DNA of 60,403 bases from Desulfuromonas thiophila. GTDB lineage: Bacteria > Desulfobacterota > Desulfuromonadia > Desulfuromonadales > Desulfuromonadaceae. The number at the start of each line of letters is the position of its first letter. The first letter of the stretch is position 1. Shown piece after piece: positions 42,231 through 52,151 of the stretch. The notes beneath the pieces are model-generated. The model had not been told where the DNA came from. It ran no database searches and saw only the letters and a list, made by a program, of their open reading frames with translations. The translations under genes were made by a program, and so were the position numbers. The DNA lies in the NCBI RefSeq assembly GCF_900101955.1, contig NZ_FNAQ01000014.1:1-60403 (forward strand). The letters run 5' to 3'.

Positions 42231-43895
42231 ATGTCCAGTATTCTCGATGTCACGGTCGGGGGCATGCTCGAAGAGATGGCCCGCCGTTTTCCTGCCAACG
42301 ATGCCCTGGTCTACCCGGATCGCGGCCTGCGCTACAGCTATGCCGAATTCGATGCCCTTTGCGATCGCATCGCCCGTGGTCTGCTGGCGCTGGGGGTGAA
42401 AAAGGGCGACCATGTCGCCATCTGGGCCACCAATGTGCCGGAGTGGGTGGTGCTGCAGTTCGCCACGGCCAAGATGGGGGCGGTGCTGGTGACGGTCAAC
42501 ACCAACTACAAGTCGAGCGAACTGGAATACATCCTGCAACAGTCGGATGCCACCTGCCTGTTTCTGGTGCAGGGCTTCAAGGATACCGACTATGTGGCCA
42601 CCCTCAACGAGGTGGTGCCCGAACTGGCCGGATCACGGCCGGGCCAACTGGCCTGCGCCCGGCTGCCGTACCTGAAGCAGGTGGTGTTCATCGGCGGCGG
42701 CGCGCCGGCCGGCATGCTGGCGTTTGCCGAACTTGAGGCCCTGGCCGATCAGGTCAGCCCGGCGCAACTGGCCCAGGTCAAGGCGACGCTTGATCCGCAG
42801 GACGTCATCAACATGCAGTACACCTCGGGAACCACCGGCTTTCCCAAGGGGGTGATGCTGACCCACCACAACATCGTCAACAACGGCTACAACATCGGCG
42901 AGTGCATGCGCTTCAGCGAGCAGGACCGTCTGTGCATTCCGGTTCCGTTCTTTCACTGCTTCGGCTGCGTGCTGGCGGTGCTGGCCTGCGTTACCCATGG
43001 TTCGACCATGGTGCCGGTGGAAACCTTCAGTGCCGAGGCCGTGCTGAAAACCGTGGCGGCGGAACGCTGCACCGCTCTGCACGGCGTGCCGACCATGTTC
43101 ATTGCCGAGCTGGAGCACCCGGCCTTTGACAAGTACGATCTGACCAGTCTGCGCAGTGGTATCATGGCCGGTTCGCCTTGCCCCATCGAGGTGATGAAGC
43201 GGGTGATCCGCGACATGCACGCCACCGAGATCACCATCGCCTACGGTCAGACCGAATCCTCGCCGGTCATCACCCAAACCCGCACCGATGATCCGATTGA
43301 GCTGCGGGTGGCCACCGTTGGCCGGGCACTGCCCCATGTCGAGGTCAAGATTGTCGATATTGAAACCGGCGCCACCCTGCCGCCCGGCAAGCAGGGGGAA
43401 CTCTGTACCCGTGGCTATCATGTGATGAAGGGTTATTACAAGATGCCCGAAGCCACCGCCGCCGCCATCGATGGCGATGGCTGGCTGCATACCGGCGATC
43501 TGGCGGTGATGGACGAAAACGGCTACTGCAAGATCACCGGCCGCATCAAAAACATGATCATCCGCGGTGGCGAGAATATCTACCCGCGCGAGATCGAGGA
43601 ATTTCTCTACACCCATCCGGCGATTTCCGATGTGCAGGTCTATGGCGTGCCCGACCGCAAGTTCGGTGAGGAGGTCATGGCTGCGATCAAGATCAAGGAG
43701 GGTGTGCAGCTGACGGAAGACGAGGTCAAGGCGTTCTGCAAGGGGCGCATTGCCAATTACAAGATTCCGCGCTACGTCCGCTTTGTCGATGAATATCCGA
43801 TGACCGCCAGCGGCAAGATCCAGAAATTCAAGCTGCGTGAGATGGCGATTCGCGAACTGCAACTGGAGGAGGCCGCCGCCATCGAAACGGCCTGA
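42231..43895 (+). CDS. AMP-binding acyl-CoA synthetase (fatty-acid:CoA ligase)
   Basis: A 554-residue ANL-superfamily ligase. The P-loop motif is [14 protein letters not shown], followed by [10 protein letters not shown], the A5-A7 region [23 protein letters not shown], and the hinge/adenylation region [18 protein letters not shown]. The C-terminal catalytic lysine lies in [11 protein letters not shown]. It activates an acyl substrate with ATP and transfers it to CoA; chain length cannot be told. GGAGG precedes the ATG. It stands alone with a terminator after it. It could serve fatty-acid uptake by the FadL-type porin at 21 kb. Confidence 0.9.
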   Translation: MSSILDVTVGGMLEEMARRFPANDALVYPDRGLRYSYAEFDALCDRIARGLLALGVKKGDHVAIWATNVPEWVVLQFATAKMGAVLVTVNTNYKSSELEYILQQSDATCLFLVQGFKDTDYVATLNEVVPELAGSRPGQLACARLPYLKQVVFIGGGAPAGMLAFAELEALADQVSPAQLAQVKATLDPQDVINMQYTSGTTGFPKGVMLTHHNIVNNGYNIGECMRFSEQDRLCIPVPFFHCFGCVLAVLACVTHGSTMVPVETFSAEAVLKTVAAERCTALHGVPTMFIAELEHPAFDKYDLTSLRSGIMAGSPCPIEVMKRVIRDMHATEITIAYGQTESSPVITQTRTDDPIELRVATVGRALPHVEVKIVDIETGATLPPGKQGELCTRGYHVMKGYYKMPEATAAAIDGDGWLHTGDLAVMDENGYCKITGRIKNMIIRGGENIYPREIEEFLYTHPAISDVQVYGVPDRKFGEEVMAAIKIKEGVQLTEDEVKAFCKGRIANYKIPRYVRFVDEYPMTASGKIQKFKLREMAIRELQLEEAAAIETA

Positions 43896-43933
43896 TCCCC
43901 GCCCGTCGTTATCCATCGCAAAAGAGCGCCACG

Positions 43934-43972
43934 CCGCCGCATCCCGCCAGGGAAGCGGCGGTGTTTTTTTTG
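43934..43972 (+). terminator. intrinsic terminator of the acyl-CoA ligase gene
   Basis: Stem CCGCCGC (43934-43940) / GCGGCGG (43955-43961) followed by TG and eight T. Confidence 0.75.
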
Positions 43973-44100
43973 CCGGACTGGCCCTTGTTCCCCCTTGGGC
44001 GGTTGTGTTACGTTGCACTGTTTTTTTCGAGCCGTCCCACAGCCACCTCCCGCCAGCGGCCGATGTTCGCCGGGGTGGGAGTCCAGTCCTGGAGAGCCGC

Positions 44101-46800
44101 ATGATCCGCAGTCTGTCGCGAAAACTGTTCGGCACCAAGAACGACCGTGAAATCAAAAAGATGCGAGCCACCGTGGCCCGCATCAACGCCCTTGAAGAGG
44201 AAACCGCCGCCCTGGATGATGCGGCGTTGCAGCACAGGACCGTCGAATTCCGCCAGCGCCTGGCGCAGGGCGAATCCCTCAACGATCTGCTGGTGGAAGC
44301 CTTTGCCGTGGTGCGCGAGGCCGCCCGCCGGGTGCTGGGCATGCGCCACTTCGATGTTCAGCTCATTGGTGGCATGGTGCTGCACGCCGGCAAGATCGCC
44401 GAGATGAAAACCGGCGAGGGCAAGACCCTGGTGGCGACCCTGGCGTCCTACCTGAACGCCCTGCCGGCCAGGGGCGTGCATGTGGTGACGGTCAACGATT
44501 ATCTGGCCCGTCGCGACAGTGAATGGATGGGGCGGGTTCACCGTTTTCTCGGCCTTACCGTCGGCTGCGTGGTGCATGGCATCAGCGATGCCGAGCGCAA
44601 GGCGGCCTATCGCTGCGATATCACCTATGGCACCAACAACGAGTTCGGTTTCGATTATCTGCGCGACAACATGAAGTTCGACCTGGCCGACTATGTGCAG
44701 CGGCCGCTGGCCTACGCCATTGTCGATGAGGTCGACTCCATCCTGATTGACGAGGCGCGCACGCCGCTGATCATCTCCGGTCCCAGCGAGGCCTCCAGCG
44801 ATCTGTATTACCGGGTCAACACCGTTATTCCCCGCCTGACCCGTGGCCAGGTGATCGAACACCGCGATGCCGGCAAGCTGGGCCAGACCCTGCGCGAATT
44901 CACCGGCGATTACACCATCGACGAGAAGGCCAAAAGCGCCACCCTTACCGAGGCCGGCGTGGCCCGGGTGGAGCAGATTCTTGGCATTGAAAACCTCTAC
45001 GACCCCCGCCACATTGAACTGCTGCACCACGTCAATCAGGCCCTCAAGGCCCACACCCTGTTCCGCAACGAGGTCGACTATGTGGTCAAGGACGGCGAGG
45101 TCATCATCGTCGACGAGTTCACCGGCCGGCTGATGCCGGGCCGGCGCTGGAGCGATGGCCTGCATCAGGCGGTGGAAGCCAAGGAAGGGGTGAAGATCGA
45201 AAGCGAGAACCAGACGCTGGCGACCATTACCTTCCAGAACTATTTCCGCATGTACGACAAACTCGCCGGCATGACCGGCACCGCCGATACCGAAGCGCAG
45301 GAATTCGCCGAGATCTACAAGCTCGACGTGGTGGTGATACCGACCAACCGGCCCAACCAGCGCCACGACCTGGCCGATGTGATCTACAAGAGCGAAAAAG
45401 AGAAGTTCAACGCCGTCATCGAGGATATCGTCGCCTGCCACCACAAGGGGCAGCCAGTGCTGGTGGGGACCATCTCCATCGAAAATTCCGAGCGGCTGGC
45501 GGAACTGCTCAAGAAGCGTGGCGTGCGTCACAACGTGCTCAACGCCAAGCACCATGAAAAGGAAGCCGAGATCGTCGCCCAGGCCGGTCGGCTCGGCGCC
45601 GTGACCATTGCTACCAACATGGCCGGGCGCGGCACCGATATCGTGCTGGGCGGCAACCCGGAGATGATGGCGCGGGCGGCGGCCGGCGCCGATGCCGAAC
45701 CCGAGCAACTGGCCGCGCTGCAGGCGCGTTTCACCAGCGAATGTGCCGCTGAAAAGGAGCAGGTTCTGGCCGCCGGCGGTCTGTATATCCTCGGTACCGA
45801 GCGGCACGAGTCGCGCCGTATCGACAACCAGCTGCGTGGCCGGGCCGGCCGCCAGGGTGATCCGGGCTGCAGCCGTTTCTATCTGAGTCTGGAAGATAAC
45901 CTGCTGCGCATCTTCGGCAGTCACCGTGTCGCCTTTGTGATGGACAAGCTCAAGATTCCCGAAAACGAGCCCATCGAGCACGGCATCATCTCGCGCGCCA
46001 TCGAGAACGCCCAGAAAAAGGTCGAGGCCCACAACTTCGATATCCGCAAGCACCTGATCGAATACGATGACGTGATGAACCGTCAGCGCGAGGTGATCTA
46101 CGGTCAGCGGCGTGAAATCCTCGCCGGCGAGGACATTCGTGGCACCTATCGCGCCATCATCGAGGAAATGGTCGAGGATATTGTGGCGACCTTCTGCCCC
46201 GAAAAGATGGCTCCGGCCGACTGGAACATCGGCGGGCTGTCGGATGATTTTCTCAACCAGTTCGCCTTCCGCCCCGAATTGCCGGATTTTTCGCAGCAGC
46301 GGGTGATTCCGGCGGAACTGGCCGGTCAGCTCAAGGAGCAGGTGTTTGCCCGCCTGCGCCAGCGCGAGGATGAGTTCGGCGGCGAGGTGCTGGAACATCT
46401 GATGAAGGTGCTGCTGCTGCAGGTACTCGACAACCAGTGGAAAGACCATCTGCTCAGCATCGACCATCTCAAGGAGGGTATCGGGCTGCGCGGCTATGCC
46501 CAGAAGAATCCGAAGGAGGAGTACAAGCGCGAGGCCTATAATCTGTTCATGCAGATGATGGGCCGCATCCGCCAGGAGGTGCTGCAGAAGCTGTTCCTGA
46601 TCCGCCTGGTGCAGCAGCGCGATGTCGAACAGATGGAGGCGCAGCAACAACGCCAGCAGCAACAGCAGCGCCTGATGACCAATCGCAGCGATGTGCCGGC
46701 CCAGGCGCAGCCCACGGTGCGCGAGGAAGAGAAGATTGGCCGCAACGATCCCTGCCCTTGCGGCAGCGGCCTGAAATACAAGAAGTGCTGCGGCCGCTGA
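44101..46800 (+). CDS. secA: preprotein translocase ATPase SecA
   Basis: An 899-residue SecA motor that drives export through SecYEG. The ATG at 44101 has GGAGAG upstream; the frame open to 43837 is rejected. Walker A is MKTGEGKT near residue 101, the DEAD-type Walker B is [15 protein letters not shown] near 207, and the helicase-2 end is [17 protein letters not shown]. The peptide-crosslinking and scaffold regions follow. The C-terminal zinc motif [13 protein letters not shown] binds SecB or the ribosome. The length is normal. A leader hairpin (CTCCCGCC / GGTGGGAG) lies just before the ribosome-binding site. Confidence 0.97.
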   Translation: MIRSLSRKLFGTKNDREIKKMRATVARINALEEETAALDDAALQHRTVEFRQRLAQGESLNDLLVEAFAVVREAARRVLGMRHFDVQLIGGMVLHAGKIAEMKTGEGKTLVATLASYLNALPARGVHVVTVNDYLARRDSEWMGRVHRFLGLTVGCVVHGISDAERKAAYRCDITYGTNNEFGFDYLRDNMKFDLADYVQRPLAYAIVDEVDSILIDEARTPLIISGPSEASSDLYYRVNTVIPRLTRGQVIEHRDAGKLGQTLREFTGDYTIDEKAKSATLTEAGVARVEQILGIENLYDPRHIELLHHVNQALKAHTLFRNEVDYVVKDGEVIIVDEFTGRLMPGRRWSDGLHQAVEAKEGVKIESENQTLATITFQNYFRMYDKLAGMTGTADTEAQEFAEIYKLDVVVIPTNRPNQRHDLADVIYKSEKEKFNAVIEDIVACHHKGQPVLVGTISIENSERLAELLKKRGVRHNVLNAKHHEKEAEIVAQAGRLGAVTIATNMAGRGTDIVLGGNPEMMARAAAGADAEPEQLAALQARFTSECAAEKEQVLAAGGLYILGTERHESRRIDNQLRGRAGRQGDPGCSRFYLSLEDNLLRIFGSHRVAFVMDKLKIPENEPIEHGIISRAIENAQKKVEAHNFDIRKHLIEYDDVMNRQREVIYGQRREILAGEDIRGTYRAIIEEMVEDIVATFCPEKMAPADWNIGGLSDDFLNQFAFRPELPDFSQQRVIPAELAGQLKEQVFARLRQREDEFGGEVLEHLMKVLLLQVLDNQWKDHLLSIDHLKEGIGLRGYAQKNPKEEYKREAYNLFMQMMGRIRQEVLQKLFLIRLVQQRDVEQMEAQQQRQQQQQRLMTNRSDVPAQAQPTVREEEKIGRNDPCPCGSGLKYKKCCGR

Positions 46801-46840
46801 CGGCGGTCGCAGCCCCGTTTCGCAGAAAGGTGAACCGGCC

Positions 46841-48040
46841 ATGTCCGAGATTCTGCCCGTTCCCCAGGGGTTCCGCTTTGCCAGCGCCCTGGCGCGGATC
46901 AAGCCGACGGCCCAGCGGCCCGATGTCGGTCTGATCGTTTCCGAGGTGCCGGCGGCCTGCGCCGGTGTCTTTACCCGCAACAAGGTGATCGCCGCGCCGC
47001 TACAGCTGACGCGGCCGCGTATCGCCACCGGCCGCTGTCAGGCGGTGCTGGTCAACAGTGGCAACGCCAATGCCTGCACCGGTGCCGCCGGCCTGGAGGT
47101 GGCGCGCCACAGTGCCGCCGCGCTGGCGGCCGAACTGGGTCTGGCCGAGGAGTTGGTGGCGGTTGCTTCCACCGGCGTCATCGGGGTGCCGTTGCCGCTG
47201 GAGCGGTTGACGGCCGTGCTGGCGCCGCTCTGTGCCGACCTGGCGCCGGATCAGGCGGCGGCCGTGGCGCAAGCCATCATGACCACCGATTCCTTCAGCA
47301 AGATGGCGGCCCGGCGGCTGGACGCGGCCGGTCAGCAGGCCGTGGTACTGGGGCTGGCCAAGGGCGCCGGCATGATTCATCCCAACATGGCGACCATGCT
47401 CGGTTTTGTGCTGACCGACGCGCGGCTGGCACCACAGCTGCTTGATGCGATGCTGCGGCGCGCTGTCGATGGCTCGTTCAACAGCATCAGTGTCGATGGC
47501 GATACCTCCACCAATGATCTGGTGCTGGTGCTGGCCAACGGCGCCGCCGGCGAGGCCGAGATTCTGCCCGGCACAGCGGCGGCCGCGGCCTTCCAGGACG
47601 CCCTTGATGCCGTGCTGCTCGATCTGGCCAAAATGATCGTGCGCGACGGCGAGGGTGCCACCAAGCTGGTGCGGATTCAGCTGCGTGGTGCCCGCGATGC
47701 GGCCGAGGCGCGCCAGGCGGCCCAGGCGGTGGCGACCTCGAACCTGGTGAAGACCGCCTTCTTTGGCGAAGATGCCAACTGGGGCCGCATCATTGCCGCC
47801 GTTGGCTACAGTGGCGCCGAGGTCGATCCCGATCGGGTCGATATCTTTTTCGACGCCGTGCAGGTGGTGCGTCAGGGCCTGACCACCGGCGCCGAGCAGG
47901 AAGCTCTGGCCACAGCGGTTCTTAAGCAGCCGGAATTCAGCGTCCGCATCGAGCTGCATCAGGGCGATGGCGTCTGTGACTACTATTGCTCCGATCTGAC
48001 CTACGACTACGTCAAGATCAATGCCGACTACCGGACCTGA
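46841..48040 (+). CDS. argJ: bifunctional glutamate N-acetyltransferase / amino-acid acetyltransferase
   Basis: A 399-residue ArgJ precursor of the arginine cycle. It moves the acetyl group from N-acetylornithine to glutamate and can use acetyl-CoA. The autoprocessing site is in GMIHPNMATML, with T185 as the nucleophile that splits alpha and beta chains. TDSFSKMAARRL, GDTSTNDLVLVLANG and FGEDANWGRI are family motifs, and the C-terminus DLTYDYVKINADYRT matches. It starts 41 bp after secA. deoC overlaps its last 20 bp. Confidence 0.95.
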   Translation: MSEILPVPQGFRFASALARIKPTAQRPDVGLIVSEVPAACAGVFTRNKVIAAPLQLTRPRIATGRCQAVLVNSGNANACTGAAGLEVARHSAAALAAELGLAEELVAVASTGVIGVPLPLERLTAVLAPLCADLAPDQAAAVAQAIMTTDSFSKMAARRLDAAGQQAVVLGLAKGAGMIHPNMATMLGFVLTDARLAPQLLDAMLRRAVDGSFNSISVDGDTSTNDLVLVLANGAAGEAEILPGTAAAAAFQDALDAVLLDLAKMIVRDGEGATKLVRIQLRGARDAAEARQAAQAVATSNLVKTAFFGEDANWGRIIAAVGYSGAEVDPDRVDIFFDAVQVVRQGLTTGAEQEALATAVLKQPEFSVRIELHQGDGVCDYYCSDLTYDYVKINADYRT

Positions 48041-48746
48041 TTCATTGCTGGGGCAGCCCGGCGCTTCTCCGGCGGTCTGTATTGACCACAGTCTGCTGGC
48101 GCCGACCACCACGGCGGCGCAGATTGATCAGCTGTGCGAGGAAGCCGTCGAGTTCGGTTGTGCGGCGGTTTGTGTGCCGCCGGTGCGGGTGGCCCAGGCG
48201 GCGCAGCTGCTGTACGGTTCCGGCGTGGCGGTGGCGACGGTGATCGGTTTTCCGCTGGGCTACGACAGCCCGGCGACCAAACAGGCGGCGGCGGCCGAAG
48301 CCCTGCGCCAGGGCGCGCGCGAAATCGATCTGGTGCTGCAGCTGGGCTGGGCGGCCCAGGGCGATTTTGCCGCTGTAACGGAAGAAATCCGTGCCATTAA
48401 GCAGCTGCTGGGCCAGGTCTGTCTGAAGGTCATTGTCGAATGCGCCCTGTTCGAGGCCGCCACCAGACAGCGTTTGGCCGTCTGCGCCCTGGAGGCGGGC
48501 GCCGATTTTGTCAAAACCTCGACCGGCTTTGGTCCGGCCGGGGCGACGCCGGCTGATGTGCGCCTGCTGCGTGACGCTACCGCCGGCCGCTTGCCGGTCA
48601 AGGCGGCCGGCGGTATCCGCAGCCTGGCGCAGTTCGACGCCCTGCGGGCGGCCGGGGCCAGCCGCATTGGCACCAGTGCCACGGCCGCCATTGTCGGGCA
48701 GTGGCTGGAGCGGCGCGAACAGGCGGAGATGAGGGGTCATGTTTAG
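48021..48746 (+). CDS. deoC: deoxyribose-phosphate aldolase
   Basis: A 241-residue class I aldolase that splits 2-deoxyribose 5-phosphate into glyceraldehyde 3-phosphate and acetaldehyde. IDHSLLAPTTT, VIGFPLGYDS and the Schiff-base lysine K165 in FVKTSTGFGPAGAT are present, with VKAAGGIRS carrying the second lysine. The start overlaps argJ by 20 bp and the end overlaps deoB by 8 bp. The pair deoC-deoB degrades deoxynucleosides. Confidence 0.94.
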   Translation: MPTTGPDSLLGQPGASPAVCIDHSLLAPTTTAAQIDQLCEEAVEFGCAAVCVPPVRVAQAAQLLYGSGVAVATVIGFPLGYDSPATKQAAAAEALRQGAREIDLVLQLGWAAQGDFAAVTEEIRAIKQLLGQVCLKVIVECALFEAATRQRLAVCALEAGADFVKTSTGFGPAGATPADVRLLRDATAGRLPVKAAGGIRSLAQFDALRAAGASRIGTSATAAIVGQWLERREQAEMRGHV

Positions 48747-49944
48747 GCGGGTGGTGTTGATTGTGCTCGATGGTGTCGGCTGTGGTGCCCTGCCCGATGC
48801 CGCTGCTTATGGCGATGCCGCTGACGGGGGCGCCGCCAACACCCTGGGTCATGTGGCCGATGCCGTCGGCGGGCTGGCGCTGCCCTGTCTGCAACGGCTG
48901 GGGCTGGGCAATATCCTGCCATTGCGCGGGGTGGCGCCGGTGGCGCGGCCGCAGGCCAGTTGGGGGCGCATGGCCGAACGGTCAGCCGGCAAGGACAGTA
49001 CCACCGGTCATTGGGAGATGGCCGGCGTGATTCAGACCCAGCCCTTCGTGACCTATCCGCAGGGGTTCCCGCCGGAGATTCTGGCCTTGTTCGAGCGCGA
49101 AGCCGGCTGTCCGGCCCTGGGCAATGTCGCTGCCAGCGGTACCAGTATCCTGGGCCGGTTGGGGGCGGAACACCTGCGCAGCGGCCGTCCCATTGTCTAT
49201 ACCAGCACCGATTCGGTGTTCCAGATAGCCGCTCACGAGCAGATCTGGCCGTTGGAGCGGCTTTACGCTCTGTGCCGCCGGTTGCGGCCGCAACTGGATC
49301 GCTACCGTATTGGCCGCATCATCGCGCGGCCCTTTGTCGGCTCGGTCGCTGAGGGTTTCCGCCGTACGGAGGGCCGTCACGACTATTCCATGGCGCCACC
49401 GCCCATGCTGCTTGATGCCCTGCAGCAGGCTGATGTGCCGGTGCTGGCGGTGGGCAAGATCTTCGATCTTTTCTGTGGCCGTGGCATCAGCGCTCATTGG
49501 CCGACGGCCGGCAATGCCGACGGCATGGCGCGCACCGCAGCTGTTTTTGCCACCATGGAGCGCGGGCTGCTGTTCACCAACCTGATCGATTTCGACATGC
49601 TGTACGGGCATCGCAACGATGTGGCGGGCTTTGCCGCTGCCTTGCAGGCTTTTGATCAGTTTCTCGAAGGCTTCCTGCCGAGCCTGACAGCGGACGACCT
49701 GCTGCTGGTGACCGCCGATCACGGTTGCGATCCCACCTGGCCGGGTACCGATCACTGCCGCGAGTATGTGCCGTTGCTGGTCTGTGGTGGCGCCGGCCAA
49801 CCCGCTGTGGCGCTGGGCGATCGCGCCAGTTTTGCCGATATCGGCGCGACCCTGGCCGCCAATTTCGGCGTGACCGCCCTGGCTGGCGACAGCTTTCTCG
49901 CCGCGCTGGCATCGCCGGGACCGCAAATGCGGCAGCGGGCCTAG
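48739..49944 (+). CDS. deoB: phosphopentomutase
   Basis: A 401-residue alkaline-phosphatase-superfamily mutase that interconverts (deoxy)ribose 1- and 5-phosphate. VVLIVLDGVGCGALPDA has the metal Asp, and AGKDSTTGHWEMAG carries the phosphorylated Thr. VYTSTDSVFQIAAHE, GRHDY and LVTADHGCDPTWPGTDH complete the dinuclear Mn site. It overlaps deoC by 8 bp. A hairpin follows before the convergent mucR-like gene. Confidence 0.95.
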   Translation: MFRRVVLIVLDGVGCGALPDAAAYGDAADGGAANTLGHVADAVGGLALPCLQRLGLGNILPLRGVAPVARPQASWGRMAERSAGKDSTTGHWEMAGVIQTQPFVTYPQGFPPEILALFEREAGCPALGNVAASGTSILGRLGAEHLRSGRPIVYTSTDSVFQIAAHEQIWPLERLYALCRRLRPQLDRYRIGRIIARPFVGSVAEGFRRTEGRHDYSMAPPPMLLDALQQADVPVLAVGKIFDLFCGRGISAHWPTAGNADGMARTAAVFATMERGLLFTNLIDFDMLYGHRNDVAGFAAALQAFDQFLEGFLPSLTADDLLLVTADHGCDPTWPGTDHCREYVPLLVCGGAGQPAVALGDRASFADIGATLAANFGVTALAGDSFLAALASPGPQMRQRA

Positions 49945-49989
49945 CCGGCATTCCAGCGGGTCGCCCATCGCCAGGGACTTCCAACGACG

Positions 49990-50033
49990 ACAGGCCGGCA
50001 TCTCGCCTGAAAAGGGGCGGAATGCCGGCCTGT
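49990..50033. terminator. bidirectional hairpin between deoB and the MucR-like gene
   Basis: Perfect 12-bp stem ACAGGCCGGCAT / ATGCCGGCCTGT with a 20-nt loop that itself can pair (CGCC with GGCG). No strong T-tract; termination inferred from its place between convergent genes. Confidence 0.55.
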
Positions 50034-50069
50034 CATGTTACCGGAGGCAGTGCGCCTGCGGGGGCGCGC

Positions 50070-50507
50070 TTATTTCTCCGCCGTTTTTCTGGCGGCGCGG
50101 GCGGCGGCCAGTTTATCGCCCAGACCGCGCTCGATGGCCATCTGCTTGCGCTGCTCGGAATAGTTTTTCGCCGCCAGTGACTGGCTGCGCGGAATGCCGA
50201 ATTTTTTGCGGTATTCCACCGGGGTCATGCCATGCACCATGCGCAGATGACGACCAAGGGTCGTCATGCCCTTGCCGCAGATCATGCAATAGACCTTGTC
50301 CTTGCCGAAGGCCTTTTTCAGCGGCACGGCCGGTTCATTGGAGGCTACGGATTCTTCCGTGGTCTCAGCCGTTTGTTCGCCATCGTCGAGTTGTTTCAGG
50401 GCGGAATGAATTTCCGACAGTTCGGCAAGAAGTTCTTCTTTGCTCATGCGGGAGGTCGATGCATGGGCCGATACAATTTCAACGGCCATCTCCAGTAATT
50501 TCGACAT
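50070..50507 (-). CDS. Ros/MucR-family zinc-finger transcriptional regulator
   Basis: A 145-residue protein. The ATG at 50507 is chosen because AAGGAG lies 7 nt upstream; an ATG at 50513 is too close. The N-terminal half is acidic and helical. The zinc finger CMICGKGMTTLGRHLRMVH has a C-x2-C-x9-H-x4-H spacing as in Ros/MucR, and is followed by GMTPVEYRKKFGIPRSQSLAA. Ros/MucR proteins are H-NS-like or specific repressors best known from Alphaproteobacteria. A hairpin (50557-50576) lies in its 5' leader. Confidence 0.88.
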   Translation of the reverse strand: MSKLLEMAVEIVSAHASTSRMSKEELLAELSEIHSALKQLDDGEQTAETTEESVASNEPAVPLKKAFGKDKVYCMICGKGMTTLGRHLRMVHGMTPVEYRKKFGIPRSQSLAAKNYSEQRKQMAIERGLGDKLAAARAARKTAEK

Positions 50508-50841
50508 TGCCATGCTCCTTGCAACAGGGGTGAACGTGCTATCCGGTTGTCGGAAACCGGCCGTAACAACGGCCGGCCGATGTTGTGCACGTGGTTGATT
50601 GTTGAGATAGTAAACAGGATGTGGCTTTTTTCAACGAAAATATCCTTCATGTTCAAGTCTGTTGTTGAGTTTGGGGAGATGTTTCTTCCGTACTGCCCAT
50701 ATAACCGTCTGATCCGGACAGGGTACGCCTGCGACCGGAAAAAACCGGCAGGAGCAGGTTCTTTGCCTTGTCGGAAAAAAACAATGCGTTTATGATTGCG
50801 CCACGTCGCACTATTTTTACCGAGCCTGCAAGGAGGAAGTC
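50508..50841. other. 334-bp divergent promoter region
   Basis: No gene. The minus-strand leader holds a CCGGCCGT / ACGGCCGG hairpin with an AACA loop at 50557-50576. The A/T-rich middle (50580-50700) would suit MucR-type autoregulation. At 50729-50753 a bulged hairpin CCTG-CGA-CCGG / CCGGCAGG lies upstream of the response-regulator gene; its A6 loop is GAAAAAAC-like but no c-di-GMP aptamer core was found. The plus-strand gene has GGAGG before its start. Confidence 0.5.
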
Positions 50842-52008
50842 ATGAATAAAAGGCTGTTGCTGGCCGATGACAGCGTGACCATACAAAAAGTGGTGGAAAT
50901 CACCCTGACCGGGAAGCCCTATGATCTGGTTGCCGTCGGCAATGGTGATGAGGCCCTGCGGCTGGCCCGCCAGCAGCGTCCCGATCTGATTCTGGCCGAT
51001 GTGTTCATGCCGGGTAAAAACGGTTATGAACTCTGTGAGCTGGTGCGGCAAGATCCCGCTCTGGCCGCTGTGCCGGTGTTGCTGCTGGCCGGCAGTTTCG
51101 AGCCCTTTGACGAAAAGCGGGCCAGTGCCGCCGGCGCCGACGGCTGGATCGCCAAGCCTTTCAGTTCGCAGGATCTGATCGACCGCGTGGCCGAGCTGCT
51201 GGCACGCGCTCCCGCCGCCGACTGGCAGGCCTCGCCCAGCCGTACCCCCGACGAGGGCGTGCGGCAGGCCTTCAGCCAGGCGGCGGCCGAAATGGCCACG
51301 CCCGTAGCGCCAGCGCCGCCGGCCAGTGCCCCCGTGGTCGAGCCGTCGTTTGAGCAGCCCTTCGAACAGTTGTTTGAACCGGCCCAGCCGGCGGCGACGG
51401 AAGCGGCCGCTGACGAGGAGCTGTTTGGCGGCGGCGCGCCGCAGGATTTCAGTTTCGAATCCCTTGATGAGAGCACACCCGTGCCGGCGCCCGCCGGGGA
51501 TTTCGCCTTTGATCCGACGGCTTTCGACCTTCCGGTCGACAGCGCCGCGGATCTGGCACCGGCAGCCGAGGCCGCAGCACCGTCACCCGCCGCGCCGGCC
51601 GCGGAGACCCCTGTCGTGAAGGTGGCGGCAGCTGCGCCGGTTGTGGCAGTGACTGCGCCGGTTGAACCGCCGGCTCTGGCCGACGAGTTGCCCTCGCTGG
51701 ACGCTTTTGCCGCCGACCTGCCGCAGCCGCCGGCCGCTGTGGCAGAGGAGGGCGTGATGGCCCTGAAGGAAGAGCAGATTGTTGCCGAGGGAGCCTATGG
51801 CGCGGTGCCCGAGCGGGTCGAAAAGCGCGTTGCCTTCCTCAGCGACGAACAGCTGATGGAGATTGTCGAGCGGGTTGCCGGTGCGGTCATCGAACGGCTG
51901 GCGGCGCCGCAGGTGGAAAAGGTGGTGTGGGAGGTGGTGCCCGACCTGGCGGAACGCATGATCCGCGACGAGATGGACCGTCTGCGGCGCCAGTCCGGCG
52001 ACGCCTGA
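50842..52008 (+). CDS. receiver-domain response regulator with PopZ/DUF2497-like C-terminus
   Basis: A 388-residue protein. Residues 1-120 are a CheY-like receiver: LLLADDSVTIQKV gives the acidic pocket, D53 in LILADVFMPGKNGYELC is the phospho-acceptor, and the switch Lys is in WIAKPFSSQDL. Residues 135-325 are a low-complexity Ala/Pro/Glu linker. The final 50 residues (LMEIVERVAGAVIERLAAPQ, VEKVVWEVVPDLAERMIRDE) form an amphipathic helix pair like the PopZ/DUF2497 polymerisation region. No output DNA-binding domain is present. Protein-protein output is inferred. GGAGG precedes the ATG. Confidence 0.8.
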   Translation: MNKRLLLADDSVTIQKVVEITLTGKPYDLVAVGNGDEALRLARQQRPDLILADVFMPGKNGYELCELVRQDPALAAVPVLLLAGSFEPFDEKRASAAGADGWIAKPFSSQDLIDRVAELLARAPAADWQASPSRTPDEGVRQAFSQAAAEMATPVAPAPPASAPVVEPSFEQPFEQLFEPAQPAATEAAADEELFGGGAPQDFSFESLDESTPVPAPAGDFAFDPTAFDLPVDSAADLAPAAEAAAPSPAAPAAETPVVKVAAAAPVVAVTAPVEPPALADELPSLDAFAADLPQPPAAVAEEGVMALKEEQIVAEGAYGAVPERVEKRVAFLSDEQLMEIVERVAGAVIERLAAPQVEKVVWEVVPDLAERMIRDEMDRLRRQSGDA

Positions 52009-52054
52009 ACGACAGGTAGCGCCACGCCCGCTGCCGGCGGGCATTGACGCCACG

Positions 52055-52082
52055 AAAGGGGATTGCTAAAATCCCCTTTTTT
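52055..52082 (+). terminator. intrinsic terminator of the response-regulator gene
   Basis: Perfect 10-bp stem AAAGGGGATT (52055-52064) / AATCCCCTTT (52070-52079), followed by TTT to give a six-T tract. Confidence 0.85.
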
Positions 52083-52151
52083 GTGCGCTAAGAGCGCGGA
52101 TTTTTTGGATTCCGGGGCCATGCCCCGTTCTTCGACGAAACGAGATTGACC

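Noticed and set aside
43837-44100. Longer N-terminus for SecA
   Set aside because: It would overlap the acyl-CoA ligase end and cross its terminator; GGAGAG precedes the ATG at 44101.
44008-47028. 1006-codon open frame on the minus strand
   Set aside because: Antisense to secA; no start signal and low-complexity Gln/His/Gly translation.
50700-50760. Possible c-di-GMP riboswitch before the receiver gene
   Set aside because: The GCCTGCGACCGGAAAAAACC stretch forms a bulged hairpin, but the conserved aptamer core and second helix are not found.
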